Part shown: piece by piece, positions 1 through 8,103 of the stretch
Layout of the letters: each line of letters opens with the position of its first letter
Position numbering within the stretch: position 1 is the first letter of the stretch
From: Nocardia niigatensis NBRC 100131
Lineage (GTDB): Bacteria; Actinomycetota; Actinomycetes; Mycobacteriales; Mycobacteriaceae
Reading direction: 5' to 3'
Assembly (NCBI RefSeq): GCF_000308655.1
Contig: NZ_BAGC01000112.1
Span: forward strand, 62,001 to 126,000
Length of the DNA: 64,000 nt
Made by a program: the position numbers and the translations under genes
Notes under the pieces: model-generated
What the model saw: the letters and a program-made list of their open reading frames with translations, nothing else
The model's database searches: none
Told to the model about the DNA's origin: nothing

Positions 1-1
1 G

Positions 2-640
2 GCAGCGGCCTACAACATGGTGCGCAGATTCCCGGCCAGCGTCGAACGGGCCGGCTACGGAACGGGTCTGGAGGCCGGGGAGCGGCTGTTCGAGGCAATT
101 CTGGCGGGCGAGCACGGCATCGTGATCTCCGAGGACGATTACGCCGAAACCTGGAATCGGGTGCGCGACAAGGTGATCCGGCTGGAGATTCCGGAGCTGC
201 TGGAGGTCGTCGCCACCCTGCCCGTGCCGGCCGAGGCCGACAGCGCGGAGTGGCCGTTCATCCTCTCCGCCGGTGAGCGCCGGGCCTTCACGGCCAACAC
301 CATCTTCCGAGATCCGGCCTGGCGCAAGCGTGATGCGGCGGGCACCCTGCGCATCAGCACCGGCGATGCCGAGCGGCTCGGGCTCACGGCCGGTGATCTG
401 GTCCAGGTCACCACGCGCCGCGGCACCGCGCAGGTTCCGGTCGAACCCACCGATCGCATGCGCCCGGGCCACCTGTCGCTGCCCAATGGATTCGGCCTCT
501 CGGTCGCCGCGCCGGACGGCACCTCGGTCACCACCGGCACCGCCCCGAACGAGCTGACCTCCTTCGAGGACCGCGACGAGTGGGTCGGCACCCCCTGGCA
601 CAAGTACGTTCCGGCCCGCCTGGATACCGTGACCTCATGA
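2..640 (+). CDS. Molybdopterin-dependent oxidoreductase, C-terminal part (5' truncated by window)
   Basis: The reading frame is open from the first bases, so only the last 212 residues are present. They look like the C-terminal molybdopterin-dinucleotide-binding domain of the DMSO-reductase/formate-dehydrogenase family. Visible features are an NTIFRDPAW segment, then a six-stranded barrel with GDAERLGLTAGDLVQVTTRRG and a PNGFG segment. In this family the domain clamps the Mo-bis-MGD cofactor. The substrate cannot be told without the N-terminal [4Fe-4S] and catalytic domains. The stop overlaps the start of the next gene by ATGA, so the HxlR regulator is probably co-transcribed. Confidence 0.8.
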   Translation, partial: AAAYNMVRRFPASVERAGYGTGLEAGERLFEAILAGEHGIVISEDDYAETWNRVRDKVIRLEIPELLEVVATLPVPAEADSAEWPFILSAGERRAFTANTIFRDPAWRKRDAAGTLRISTGDAERLGLTAGDLVQVTTRRGTAQVPVEPTDRMRPGHLSLPNGFGLSVAAPDGTSVTTGTAPNELTSFEDRDEWVGTPWHKYVPARLDTVTS

Positions 641-1140
641 AACGAACGAGTTTCGCGAACTGGCCGTGCACCGTCGCCCGCACCGTCGACCTGCTGGGCG
701 ACTGGTGGACGCCGCTCATCCTCCGCGAAGCTTTCTACGGCGCCAAGCGCTTCGACGATTTCGAATCCACCCTCGGACTCAGCCGCAATATTCTTACCCA
801 GCGGCTGAACCGATTGGTGGAGGCGGGGCTGATGACCAAGGTTCCCTACCAGGAGCGGCCGGTTCGCCACGAATACCGGCTGACCGATCAGGGGCGCGAT
901 TTCTTTCCGGTCATCGCGGCCATGATGGCCTGGGGAGACCGGTACCTGGCTCCGGAATCCGGAGAACCGGTGGTGCTGCACCACACGGCGTGCGATCACG
1001 ATACGCACGCCGAGGTGGTGTGCTCGCATTGCCGGGAGCCCTTGCGGCACGAGGATATTTCCGCTCGGCTGGGGCCGGGGTTTCCGGCACGACTTCGGAA
1101 TGCGGCTCTGGCAACCGGTCGTTTCGGCGACGAGGGCTGA
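637..1140 (+). CDS. HxlR-family winged-helix transcriptional regulator
   Basis: A 167-residue protein. The N-terminal cysteine of the NWPCTVARTVDLLGDWW motif, the winged helix (LSRNILTQRLNRLVEAGLM, then a wing ending HEYRLTDQGRDF) and the terminal helix are typical of HxlR regulators, which often sense electrophiles or redox state through that cysteine. A second cluster near the C terminus (CSHCREPL, with nearby His residues) could bind metal; that is inference. The ATG at 637 overlaps the upstream stop and suits the family N terminus better than the GTG further upstream in frame. Its target is probably the adjoining oxidoreductase. Confidence 0.85.
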   Translation: MKRTSFANWPCTVARTVDLLGDWWTPLILREAFYGAKRFDDFESTLGLSRNILTQRLNRLVEAGLMTKVPYQERPVRHEYRLTDQGRDFFPVIAAMMAWGDRYLAPESGEPVVLHHTACDHDTHAEVVCSHCREPLRHEDISARLGPGFPARLRNAALATGRFGDEG

Positions 1141-1224
1141 AAAAGCCTGTATCACAATGCGATAGTTTGCTCGAGGTGGGGTTCACGGGGTGCTCGAACC
1201 TCGGTTGTTTAGGCTGCAGGCACT

Positions 1225-1767
1225 ATGGCCCTGAACGCGACTCTCTACAACGTGAATGTGCAGCTGGCTGACGTGGATCGGGGGGTCTACGAGGAGCTGG
1301 AGTTGCGGGTTGCGCGGCATCCCTCGGAGACCGGCGAGTACATGGTGACTCGGATCCTGGCCTACTGCCTGGAATATGAGGAGGGGATCGCGTTCAGTGA
1401 CGGTGGGGTGTCTTCCACCGATGAGCCGCCGGTCCTCATTCGTGACCTGACCGGGCGTCTCACCACCTGGATCGACGTGGGCGCGCCGGACGCCGACCGC
1501 ATCCACCGCGCCGGCAAACTGGCCGACCGCGTGGCCATCTACACCCACCGGGACCCGGCCAAGGTGCTCGCCCAACTGGCCGGCAGACGCATCCACCAGG
1601 CCGACCGGATCCCCCTCTACGCCTTCGACCGCTCGGTCATCGACGCCGCCACCGCCGCCCTCGACCGCCGCAACACCCTCACCCTCTCGATCACCGACCG
1701 CCACCTCTACCTGGACCTGAACGGCACCTCCCTCGCCACCCCGATCGAGGAACACTCCCTCGTCTGA
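1225..1767 (+). CDS. YaeQ family protein
   Basis: A 180-residue protein matching YaeQ throughout: MALNATLYNVNVQLADVDRGVY at the start, HPSETGEYMVTRILAYCLEYEEG, DEPPVLIRDLTGRLTTWIDVG and a basic RVAIYTHRD segment. YaeQ belongs structurally to the PD-(D/E)XK nuclease superfamily; the E, D and R/K residues that would form such a site are conserved here. The cellular role is not settled. It looks monocistronic. A downstream segment (around 1776) is an imperfect inverted copy of the upstream GAGGTGGGG...GGGGTGCTCG stretch (around 1171), which I do not interpret. Confidence 0.9.
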   Translation: MALNATLYNVNVQLADVDRGVYEELELRVARHPSETGEYMVTRILAYCLEYEEGIAFSDGGVSSTDEPPVLIRDLTGRLTTWIDVGAPDADRIHRAGKLADRVAIYTHRDPAKVLAQLAGRRIHQADRIPLYAFDRSVIDAATAALDRRNTLTLSITDRHLYLDLNGTSLATPIEEHSLV

Positions 1768-1810
1768 ATCGCGACCCGAGCACCCCACCTCAGGCAGACT
1801 GACAACCACG

Positions 1811-2509
1811 ATGCCTCGAACCCACCCTCGCCCGGCGATAGCAGCCGTGGCAGCACTAGCCCTGGTCGCAGCCGGTTGCGCGCAGAAGCACACCGCGCAG
1901 CCGGAAGAACAGCCCGCCTACACCGGCCCGGCCGACCAGCTCATCACGGTGACCGCTGATTCTCCCACAGCGACCAGGGCGACCCTCACCGCCTGGGATC
2001 GCTCCGGCGCACGATGGGTTCGAGCGATCGGCCCCCTCCGGGCGGATGTAGGCGCCCAGGGCATCGGCCGCACCAGCGAACAGGCCACGCGTTCCCCCGT
2101 CGGAACCTGGACGCTGACAGAAGCTTTCGGCATCTCGCCCAATAACGGCACCAGGCTCCCGTACCGCCGAGTGACAGCGTCGGATTGGTGGGTCTCCGAC
2201 ACCACCTCGCGCTTCTACAACACCCATTACTCCTGCGCCCCCGGAACCTGCCCGTTCGACGAGTCCGCGGGTGAGGACCTGGGTACGGCGGGCCCGGCCT
2301 ACGACCATGCGGTGGTCATCGATTACAACCGTTCGCCGGTCGTCCCGGGCGCGGGTTCGGCCTACTTCCTCCATGTCGGCGACGGCACCCCTACCGCGGG
2401 CTGTGTAGCGCTGCCGGGCGCGGATCTGGATCGTGTGATGCGCTGGCTCGACCCGGACCGCGGCCCGGTCATCGACATCGAAGCCCTGGATAACCAGCAG
2501 AAACACTGA
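1811..2509 (+). CDS. L,D-transpeptidase-like lipoprotein (YkuD fold)
   Basis: A 232-residue protein with a short signal peptide ending in a lipobox (ALVAAGC, Cys23), so probably membrane-anchored on the outer face. The catalytic region is HVGDGTPTAGCVALP, with His about 188 and Cys about 198, followed by a helix LDRVMRWLDP. This is the YkuD His...(S/T)xGC arrangement of L,D-transpeptidases, which form 3-3 crosslinks in peptidoglycan; the usual SHGC is TAGC here. An N-terminal Ig-like domain, as in mycobacterial Ldt enzymes, is lacking. Whether it is a crosslinker or a carboxypeptidase is unclear. Confidence 0.75.
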   Translation: MPRTHPRPAIAAVAALALVAAGCAQKHTAQPEEQPAYTGPADQLITVTADSPTATRATLTAWDRSGARWVRAIGPLRADVGAQGIGRTSEQATRSPVGTWTLTEAFGISPNNGTRLPYRRVTASDWWVSDTTSRFYNTHYSCAPGTCPFDESAGEDLGTAGPAYDHAVVIDYNRSPVVPGAGSAYFLHVGDGTPTAGCVALPGADLDRVMRWLDPDRGPVIDIEALDNQQKH

Positions 2510-2711
2510 TTTCGCGGCCGAAACCGCCTGTGCCTGTTCTCACAATGTCGCAAATGCGACCGAAGCGGCTCTGACGTTCGCGAATGCCGACGGCGAGCGT
2601 TGCTGTTCCGCATTTGCCCCGCCTGACAGGCAGCAATCGCGGTGATGTGTGTGAGCTATCGGCTCGCATTCCTGGGATGTCTGGATGTTTCGTTGAACTA
2701 AGGTCCGGGTA

Positions 2712-2748
2712 TTCGACCTTGTCGAACGCGATCACCGAGCTCGGTGAT
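2712..2748. promoter_or_regulatory. Two adjacent palindromes upstream of the response regulator
   Basis: TTCGAC-CTT-GTCGAA (2712-2726) is followed four bases later by a perfect 18-bp palindrome, ATCACCGAGCTCGGTGAT (2731-2748). They lie in the 285-bp leader before the response-regulator gene, about 46 bp from its start. They probably bind a dimeric repressor or the regulator itself. The rest of the 2510-2794 gap shows no credible gene. Confidence 0.5.
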
Positions 2749-2794
2749 TGTCCGCTGGATGTGTTCGGGGCGTCCTTCGGGCGAAAGGATATGG

Positions 2795-3523
2795 ATGATG
2801 GGCGCGAGCCTGATGATCGTGGGGGACGACTACCGGGTCCGCAGCGCCCTGCGGGCGGCGATGGAAGGGGAGGGCTACGAGGTCGCCGAGGCCGGCGCGG
2901 CCGAGGCCGCCCTGGAGCGGCTGCGCAACCATGGCGCGCCGGATGTCATGATCGTGGACCTGCTGGTCGGCGAGATGGACGCCTTCACCTGTATCCGTGA
3001 GGTGCGCCGCGCGCACGAGGTGCCGATCATGGTGGTCAGCGCCAGCGCGGACACCCATGATGTCGTGGCCGCCCTGGAGGCCGGGGCCGACGATTTCGTG
3101 ACGAAGCCGTTCGAGCTCAAGGAGATCAGCGCGCGCATGCGGGCGCTGCGACGCCGGCCGCACCTGGGCGGACTGCCGGAGGATCCGGCGGCCGAACCCC
3201 CGGTGGAGATCGTACTCGACACCGATGATGATGCGCCGCTGGTGCTTTCGCCGGACGGAGGTGTGGTGCGACGGGGCGAGGAGCAAATTCCGTTGACCGT
3301 CACCGAGTTCCGGCTGTTATGCGAACTCGCGGCCAACCCCGGTCGCGTGCTCAGCCGCACGCTGTTGCTCGAACGTGCCTGGGACGAAGGCTTCTTCGGT
3401 GACGAGCGTCTCGTCGACGTTCACGTGCGCCGGCTGCGCACGAAAATTGAGACCGATCCCTCGGAGCCACGCATCGTGGTGACCGTGCGCGGCCTCGGAT
3501 ATCGCCTCGACATGCCGCGATAG
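2795..3523 (+). CDS. OmpR/PhoB-type response regulator
   Basis: A 242-residue two-domain regulator. Receiver: acidic pair Asp11-Asp12, phospho-acceptor Asp55 in MIVDLL, Ser82 and Lys104 in the TKPFE motif. The C-terminal winged helix runs LTVTEFRLLCELAANPGRVLS to VDVHVRRLRTKIE and RGLGYRLD. There is no histidine kinase beside it, so it is an orphan. I chose the ATG at 2795 (another at 2798) because GAAAGGA lies six bases upstream. It is followed 100 bp later by ectABCD in the same direction, and an 11-bp tandem repeat of the type bound by this family lies in that gap, so control of ectoine synthesis is plausible but inferred. Confidence 0.9.
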   Translation: MMGASLMIVGDDYRVRSALRAAMEGEGYEVAEAGAAEAALERLRNHGAPDVMIVDLLVGEMDAFTCIREVRRAHEVPIMVVSASADTHDVVAALEAGADDFVTKPFELKEISARMRALRRRPHLGGLPEDPAAEPPVEIVLDTDDDAPLVLSPDGGVVRRGEEQIPLTVTEFRLLCELAANPGRVLSRTLLLERAWDEGFFGDERLVDVHVRRLRTKIETDPSEPRIVVTVRGLGYRLDMPR

Positions 3524-3571
3524 GCGTATTCACGGTCGGTCGTGCGAGTGTTGCGGAGTCATCGGATCGTC

Positions 3572-3593
3572 ATGAGATCGCAATGAGTTCGCA
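3572..3593 (+). promoter_or_regulatory. 11-bp tandem direct repeat before ectA
   Basis: ATGAGATCGCA (3572-3582) is followed immediately by ATGAGTTCGCA (3583-3593), 10 of 11 bases identical. Head-to-tail sites with 11-bp spacing are the usual DNA target of OmpR/PhoB-type dimers, and such a gene lies just upstream. The site is 34 bp before the ectA start. Confidence 0.5.
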
Positions 3594-3626
3594 TGGAAGA
3601 CCTCAAAATTTCGCCGTCAGGCTGAA

Positions 3627-4169
3627 GTGGTCATGCAGATCCCAATCAGCAAATTTGACGCGATATCCCAGCAAACCATCCAGATCCGGGAGCCAGTGCT
3701 CGCCGACGGCGCACGTATGTGGCGCATTGCCGAGGACTCCCGGGTCCTCGACACCAACTCCAGCTATGCCTATCTGTTGTGGTGCCGGGATTTCACGGAC
3801 ACCTCGATGGTCGCCGAAATCAACGGCGAGATAGCCGGTTTCGTCATCGGCTACACCAGGCCCGCCTGGCCGCAGATCCTGTTCATCTGGCAGGTGGCGG
3901 TCGACCAGCCCCATCGCGGGCACGGCCTGGGCGTGGACATGCTCGACGCGCTGCTCGAGAGCGCCGCGTCGCGGGGAGTCACGCAACTCGAAACCACCAT
4001 TGCCCCCGACAATCCGGCCTCGGTCGCCATGTTCGCCTCGCTGGCCCGCCGACGTGGCGCGGCTCTGACCCGCACCACGTTGTTCACGGCGGATCAGTTT
4101 CCGGGCGGGCATCAGCCCGAGGACCTCTACCGCATCGCACCGGTCACCACTCAGGAGGAATGGCTGTGA
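3627..4169 (+). CDS. ectA: L-2,4-diaminobutyrate N-gamma-acetyltransferase
   Basis: First committed enzyme of ectoine synthesis: it acetylates diaminobutyrate from acetyl-CoA. The GNAT fold shows in IAGFVIGYTRPAWPQILFIWQVAV, the acetyl-CoA loop (PHRGHGLG) and TTIAPDNPASVAMFASLARR, all typical of EctA. The start is either GTG 3627 or ATG 3633. The stop overlaps the likely ectB start by four bases (GTGA), indicating translational coupling. It is the first gene of ectABCD; an osmotic-stress promoter is expected in 3524-3626. Confidence 0.95.
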   Translation: MVMQIPISKFDAISQQTIQIREPVLADGARMWRIAEDSRVLDTNSSYAYLLWCRDFTDTSMVAEINGEIAGFVIGYTRPAWPQILFIWQVAVDQPHRGHGLGVDMLDALLESAASRGVTQLETTIAPDNPASVAMFASLARRRGAALTRTTLFTADQFPGGHQPEDLYRIAPVTTQEEWL

Positions 4170-5446
4170 CCATGACTATCCCCGATATGACAGTTTTCGC
4201 GGATCTCGAGTCGAATGTGCGCGGCTACTGCCGCTCCTGGCCGACGGTCTTCAACACCGCGTCCGGTTCCTGGCTGCGCGATGAATCGGGCCGGGAGTAC
4301 CTGGACTTCTTCGCCGGCGCCGGTGCGCTCAACTACGGCCACAACAACCCGGTGCTGAAGCAGTCGCTGCTCGAGTACATCGCGGGGGACGGCATCACCC
4401 ACGGCCTGGACATGTCGACGGTCGCCAAGCGTGATCTGCTGCAGTCGCTGCGCGACCGGATCCTGAAGCCGCGCGGCCTGGACTACAAGGTGCAGTTCCC
4501 CGGACCCACCGGTGCGAACGCGGTGGAAGCCGCGCTCAAGCTGGCCCGCAAGGTGACCGGCCGCACCGAGATCCTCAACTTCACCAACGCTTTTCACGGT
4601 ATGACGCTGGGCGCGCTGTCGGTCACCGGCAATGCCGCCAAGCGGGCGGGCGCGGGCGTGCCGCTGCAGCACGCCACCTCGATGCCCTTCGACGGTTATC
4701 TGTCCGGCGCGGACGATGATTCGTTCGAGTGGATGGAGCGCGTGCTCGACGACGCCTCCTCCGGCCTGGACAGCCCGGCCGCCGTGATCGTCGAAACCGT
4801 GCAGGGCGAGGGCGGTGTCAATCTCGCGAGCGTGCAGTGGCTGCGTCAGCTGGCCGCATTGTGCTCGGCCCGTGAGATTCTGCTGATCGTCGACGACGTG
4901 CAGATGGGCTGCGGCCGCACCGGGCCGTTCTTCTCCTTCGAAATGGCCGGTATCACACCGGATATCGTCACGCTGTCCAAGTCCATCGGCGGCTACGGCC
5001 TGCCCCTGGCGCTGGTGCTGTTCAAGCCGGAGCTGGACCTGTGGAAGCCGGGTGAGCACAACGGCACCTTCCGCGGCAACAACCCGGCCTTCGTCACCGC
5101 CCGTGCGGCGCTGGAGCACTACTGGGCCGACGATGCCCTCGAGTCTGCCACGCGGGCCAAGGGGGACCGCATCGATCGTGCCCTGACCGGCATGGCCGCG
5201 GCCTTCGACGGTGTCGGTGCGCGTGGGCGCGGTCTGGTGCACGGCCTGGTGTTCGACGACGCCTCGCACGCGGAGAAGGTGTGCGCCTCCGCGTTCCAGC
5301 GCGGGTTGCTGGTGGAGACCTCCGGTCCCGAGGACGAGGTGGTGAAACTGCTTCCGCCGCTGACCATTTCCGACTACGAGCTGGATCACGGCCTGGAGCT
5401 GCTGGCCGCCTCGCTGGACGCCGTCTGCGGCGGGCGGGGGCGCTGA
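4166..5446 (+). CDS. ectB: Diaminobutyrate--2-oxoglutarate transaminase
   Basis: A class-III PLP aminotransferase, 426 residues, supplying L-2,4-diaminobutyrate from aspartate semialdehyde and glutamate. Signatures: LDFFAGAGALNYGHNNP, PGPTGANAVEAALKLAR, NFTNAFHGMTLGALSVTG, VETVQGEGGVN, the cofactor Asp in LLIVDDVQMGCGRTG and the PLP lysine in TLSKSIGGYGLP. The GTG at 4166 is preferred: AGGAGG (4153-4158) sits seven bases upstream and it overlaps the ectA stop; ATG 4160 is too close to that site and ATG 4172 is further away. The same frame is open far upstream into ectA, but that is shadow. Confidence 0.95.
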   Translation: MTMTIPDMTVFADLESNVRGYCRSWPTVFNTASGSWLRDESGREYLDFFAGAGALNYGHNNPVLKQSLLEYIAGDGITHGLDMSTVAKRDLLQSLRDRILKPRGLDYKVQFPGPTGANAVEAALKLARKVTGRTEILNFTNAFHGMTLGALSVTGNAAKRAGAGVPLQHATSMPFDGYLSGADDDSFEWMERVLDDASSGLDSPAAVIVETVQGEGGVNLASVQWLRQLAALCSAREILLIVDDVQMGCGRTGPFFSFEMAGITPDIVTLSKSIGGYGLPLALVLFKPELDLWKPGEHNGTFRGNNPAFVTARAALEHYWADDALESATRAKGDRIDRALTGMAAAFDGVGARGRGLVHGLVFDDASHAEKVCASAFQRGLLVETSGPEDEVVKLLPPLTISDYELDHGLELLAASLDAVCGGRGR

Positions 5447-5447
5447 C

Positions 5448-5837
5448 ATGATCGTGCGCACCACCGCCGAGATCACCGGCACCGACAGGGATGTCGCCGG
5501 TCCCGGCTGGCGCAGCAAGCGCATCGTGCTGGGCGGCGACCGGGTCGGGTTCTCGTTCCACGAGACCACGATCGACGCCGAGACCGTCCACGAGTTCCAC
5601 TATCGGAACCATGTGGAGGCCGTCTGGCTGGTCGAGGGTGACGGCACCCTGGTCGATCTCGACAACGGCACCACCTACGAGCTCGGCCCCGGCTCGATGT
5701 ACCTGCTGAACGGCCACGAACGGCACCGCCTCTTCGCCCGCACCCGGATGCGCATGCTGTGCGTGTTCAATCCGCCGGTGACCGGGCAGGAGGTGCACGA
5801 CGAGCACGGTGTGTACCCGCTCGTCGCCGTCGACTAG
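5448..5837 (+). CDS. ectC: L-ectoine synthase
   Basis: A 129-residue cupin that cyclises N-gamma-acetyl-diaminobutyrate to ectoine. The start MIVRTTAEITGTDRDV, the core WRSKRIVLGGDRVGFSFHET and the barrel motifs EFHYRNHVEAVWLVEGDG and YLLNGHERHRL carry the metal-binding Glu, Tyr and His residues of the family. Length is normal. It starts one base after the ectB stop. Confidence 0.96.
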   Translation: MIVRTTAEITGTDRDVAGPGWRSKRIVLGGDRVGFSFHETTIDAETVHEFHYRNHVEAVWLVEGDGTLVDLDNGTTYELGPGSMYLLNGHERHRLFARTRMRMLCVFNPPVTGQEVHDEHGVYPLVAVD

Positions 5838-5846
5838 GAGTTTCGA

Positions 5847-6731
5847 ATGACTGTGTCCGACAACGGAAGAATCGATCGCTACCGCACCCGGACCGTGGTG
5901 GGCACCCCGCCGATCGAGCGCGACGACCCGACCGTCTGGGGAGAGATCGGCAGCCATGCCCTCGCCGATTTCGACGACAACGGGTTCGCCGTGGTCGACG
6001 AGCTGCTCGATCCGTACGAGGTCGGTGATGTGGCGGCCGAGATCCAGCGGATGACCAGCGATCCCGACCTGGTGCTGGACGAGCGGGTGGTCATCGAGCG
6101 CGAGTCGCACCGGGTGCGCTCCCTGTTCGAGGTGCACAAGCTCAGCGCGATGATCGCGGATCTGGTGCGCGAGAACCGGATTGCCGGTCTGGCCCGCGAG
6201 ATCCTCGGCTCCGAGGTGTATCTGCATCAGACGCGGGTCAACTACATGCCCGGCTTCACCGGCACCGGCTTCTACTGGCACTCGGACTTCGAGACCTGGC
6301 ACGCCGAGGACGGCATGCCGACACCGCGCGCGGTGAGCCTGTCCATCGCGCTGTCGGACAACTACCCGTTCAACGGCAGCCTCATGGTGATGCCCGGCTC
6401 GCATCGCACCTTCGTCCCGTGCCAGGGTGAGACGCCGGTCGATCATCACCGGGTTTCCCTGCGCGGCCAGGAGATCGGCGTCCCGTCGCAGGCGGCCATC
6501 ACCGATCTTGCTGGTAAGCACGGCATTACGCAGTTCACCGGGCGGGCCGGATCGGCGCTGCTGTTCGACTCGAATCTGATGCACGGATCGGCGGGCAATA
6601 TCACGCCGTTCCCGCGGTCGAACCTGTTCCTGGTGTTCAACAGCGTCGAGAACACGCTGCTCGATCCGTACGCCGCGCCGCATCCGCGGCCGGAGTATCT
6701 GGCCAGCCGGGATTTCACGCCGCTGGCGTGA
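5847..6731 (+). CDS. ectD: Ectoine 5-hydroxylase (Fe(II)/2-oxoglutarate dioxygenase)
   Basis: A 294-residue PhyH-type dioxygenase making 5-hydroxyectoine. Visible landmarks are the EctD signature around YWHSDFETWHAEDGMPTPRA, with the HxD pair of the iron site, the distal histidine in LMHGSAGN and the 2-oxoglutarate-binding Arg in TPFPRSNLF. AGGAG precedes the start. As last gene of the operon it shows that the host makes hydroxyectoine, a protectant associated with heat and desiccation as well as salt. Confidence 0.96.
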   Translation: MTVSDNGRIDRYRTRTVVGTPPIERDDPTVWGEIGSHALADFDDNGFAVVDELLDPYEVGDVAAEIQRMTSDPDLVLDERVVIERESHRVRSLFEVHKLSAMIADLVRENRIAGLAREILGSEVYLHQTRVNYMPGFTGTGFYWHSDFETWHAEDGMPTPRAVSLSIALSDNYPFNGSLMVMPGSHRTFVPCQGETPVDHHRVSLRGQEIGVPSQAAITDLAGKHGITQFTGRAGSALLFDSNLMHGSAGNITPFPRSNLFLVFNSVENTLLDPYAAPHPRPEYLASRDFTPLA

Positions 6732-6919
6732 GCGCGGGAGCGGTCGCTGATTCGTTTCGTATGTCGATGTCGTTCCATGTGGGTGCGATCACAAAACTCT
6801 CGGACATACCGTCTGAGCTGGTGATCTGCATGGATTGATCGCGCTCGATGGAACGTCGATGGTTCACCATGATTGCGCAACGTTTCATTTTCCCACTATG
6901 GTTTCCAGTGGGTCGAGAG

Positions 6920-6953
6920 ACGGGCACGCACCGGCCGACCGGTGCGTGCCCGT
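6920..6953. terminator. Perfect 15-bp stem with 4-base loop between ectD and the antiporter
   Basis: The arms ACGGGCACGCACCGG (6920-6934) and its exact complement (6939-6953) enclose CCGA. There is no strong T run after it (TCGATTC). It lies 190 bp after ectD and 60 bp before the antiporter. It could end ect transcription, or act as a leader element of the antiporter. A smaller hairpin (CCCACT/AGTGGG, 6893-6912) precedes it. Confidence 0.55.
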
Positions 6954-7014
6954 TCGATTCGGCTGTGTCCCAGGGATTTCCGCGCTACCGGATCCCGCGA
7001 CCACTGAGGAACCC

Positions 7015-8097
7015 TTGCTGCTGGACAAGATTCGCTGGACCGTCGTCGTACCCCTGCTCGCCGTGGTGACGCTCGCCGCGGTGTGGGGCCGGGAATTGTC
7101 GCTGCTGGCCGACATCCCGGTATTCGCTCTCCTGCTGGCTGCCGTGCTCGCCGCGGTGCATCACGCCGAGGTCGTGGCGCATCGCGTCGGTGAGCCGTTC
7201 GGCGCGCTGGTGCTGGCCATCGCGGTGACCGTCATCGAGGTCGGACTCATTCTGGCGCTGATGGTTTCGGCCGGCGACAAGGCCGCGCCACTGGCCCGTG
7301 ACACCGTGTTCGCGGCGGTCATGATCACCTGTAACGGCATCTTCGGGATGGCCTTGCTGGTGGGGGCGTTGCGGCGGCGGGTCGCGGTCTTCAATGCCGA
7401 GGGCACGGGCGCCGCGCTGGCCACGGTGGCGACGCTGGCCACCCTCAGCCTGGTGCTGCCGACCTTCACGACCAGCGAACCCGGGCCGCACTTCTCGCCC
7501 GCGCAGCTGGCTTTCGCGGCGGTTGCCTCACTCGTGCTCTACGGCTGTTTCATCGCCATGCAGACCGTGCGGCACAAAGAAGACTTCCTGCCGGTCGAGC
7601 CGGGGACCGAGGATGCGGACGAGCAGGTCGAGCGGCCGAGCGCACGCCGGGCCTGGCTCAGTGGCGGGCTGCTGATCGCGGCCCTGGCCGGCGTGGTCGG
7701 GCTGGCGAAAGCGGTCTCCCCGGCCATCGAATCCGGTGTCGACGCGGCGGGCCTGCCGCGGTCGGCGGTCGGTGTGGTGATCGCGCTGCTGGTGCTGCTG
7801 CCCGAGGCGTTGGCCGCGGTGCGGGCGGCGCGGGGCGGCCGGGTGCAGGTCGGCCTGAATCTGGCGCTGGGCTCGGCCATGGCCAGCATCGGCCTCACGA
7901 TTCCGGCGATCGCGGTCGCCTCGATCTGGCTGGACACCCCGCTGCTGCTGGGCTTGGGCGCGACCGAAATGGTGCTGCTGGCAATAACAGTCGTCGTCGG
8001 CATGCTCACCGTGGTGCCGGGGCGCGCCACGCTGTTGCAGGGCACGGTGCATCTGTCGCTCTTCGCGGCGTTCGGTTTCCTCGCGGTCGCGCCGTAG
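7015..8097 (+). CDS. ChaA-type cation (Ca2+/Na+ or K+)/proton antiporter
   Basis: A multi-pass membrane protein of the CaCA superfamily. The two inverted alpha repeats are visible: EPFGALVLAIAVTVIEVGLI in the first half and LLPEALAAVRAARGGRVQVG...GSAMASIGLTIP in the second, with a charged cytoplasmic loop (EDADEQVERPS) between. About 11 membrane segments can be counted. I chose TTG 7015 because GAGGA stands just before it; the frame is open back to 6835, but that would put the perfect 6920-6953 hairpin inside the gene and give a non-family N terminus. It follows ectABCD in the same direction, which fits a role in salt and ion stress. The transported ion cannot be read from sequence. Confidence 0.88.
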   Translation: MLLDKIRWTVVVPLLAVVTLAAVWGRELSLLADIPVFALLLAAVLAAVHHAEVVAHRVGEPFGALVLAIAVTVIEVGLILALMVSAGDKAAPLARDTVFAAVMITCNGIFGMALLVGALRRRVAVFNAEGTGAALATVATLATLSLVLPTFTTSEPGPHFSPAQLAFAAVASLVLYGCFIAMQTVRHKEDFLPVEPGTEDADEQVERPSARRAWLSGGLLIAALAGVVGLAKAVSPAIESGVDAAGLPRSAVGVVIALLVLLPEALAAVRAARGGRVQVGLNLALGSAMASIGLTIPAIAVASIWLDTPLLLGLGATEMVLLAITVVVGMLTVVPGRATLLQGTVHLSLFAAFGFLAVAP

Positions 8098-8103
8098 GAA
8101 CGC

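Noticed and set aside
139..1155. Long open frame on the minus strand opposite the molybdopterin and HxlR genes
   Set aside because: High-GC shadow of two genes with clear families on the plus strand; its own translation has no recognisable features.
1171..1790. YaeQ gene flanked by imperfect inverted repeats as a mobile cassette
   Set aside because: The left copy is interrupted by eight bases, there is no transposase or target duplication, and short G/C-rich matches are expected by chance here.
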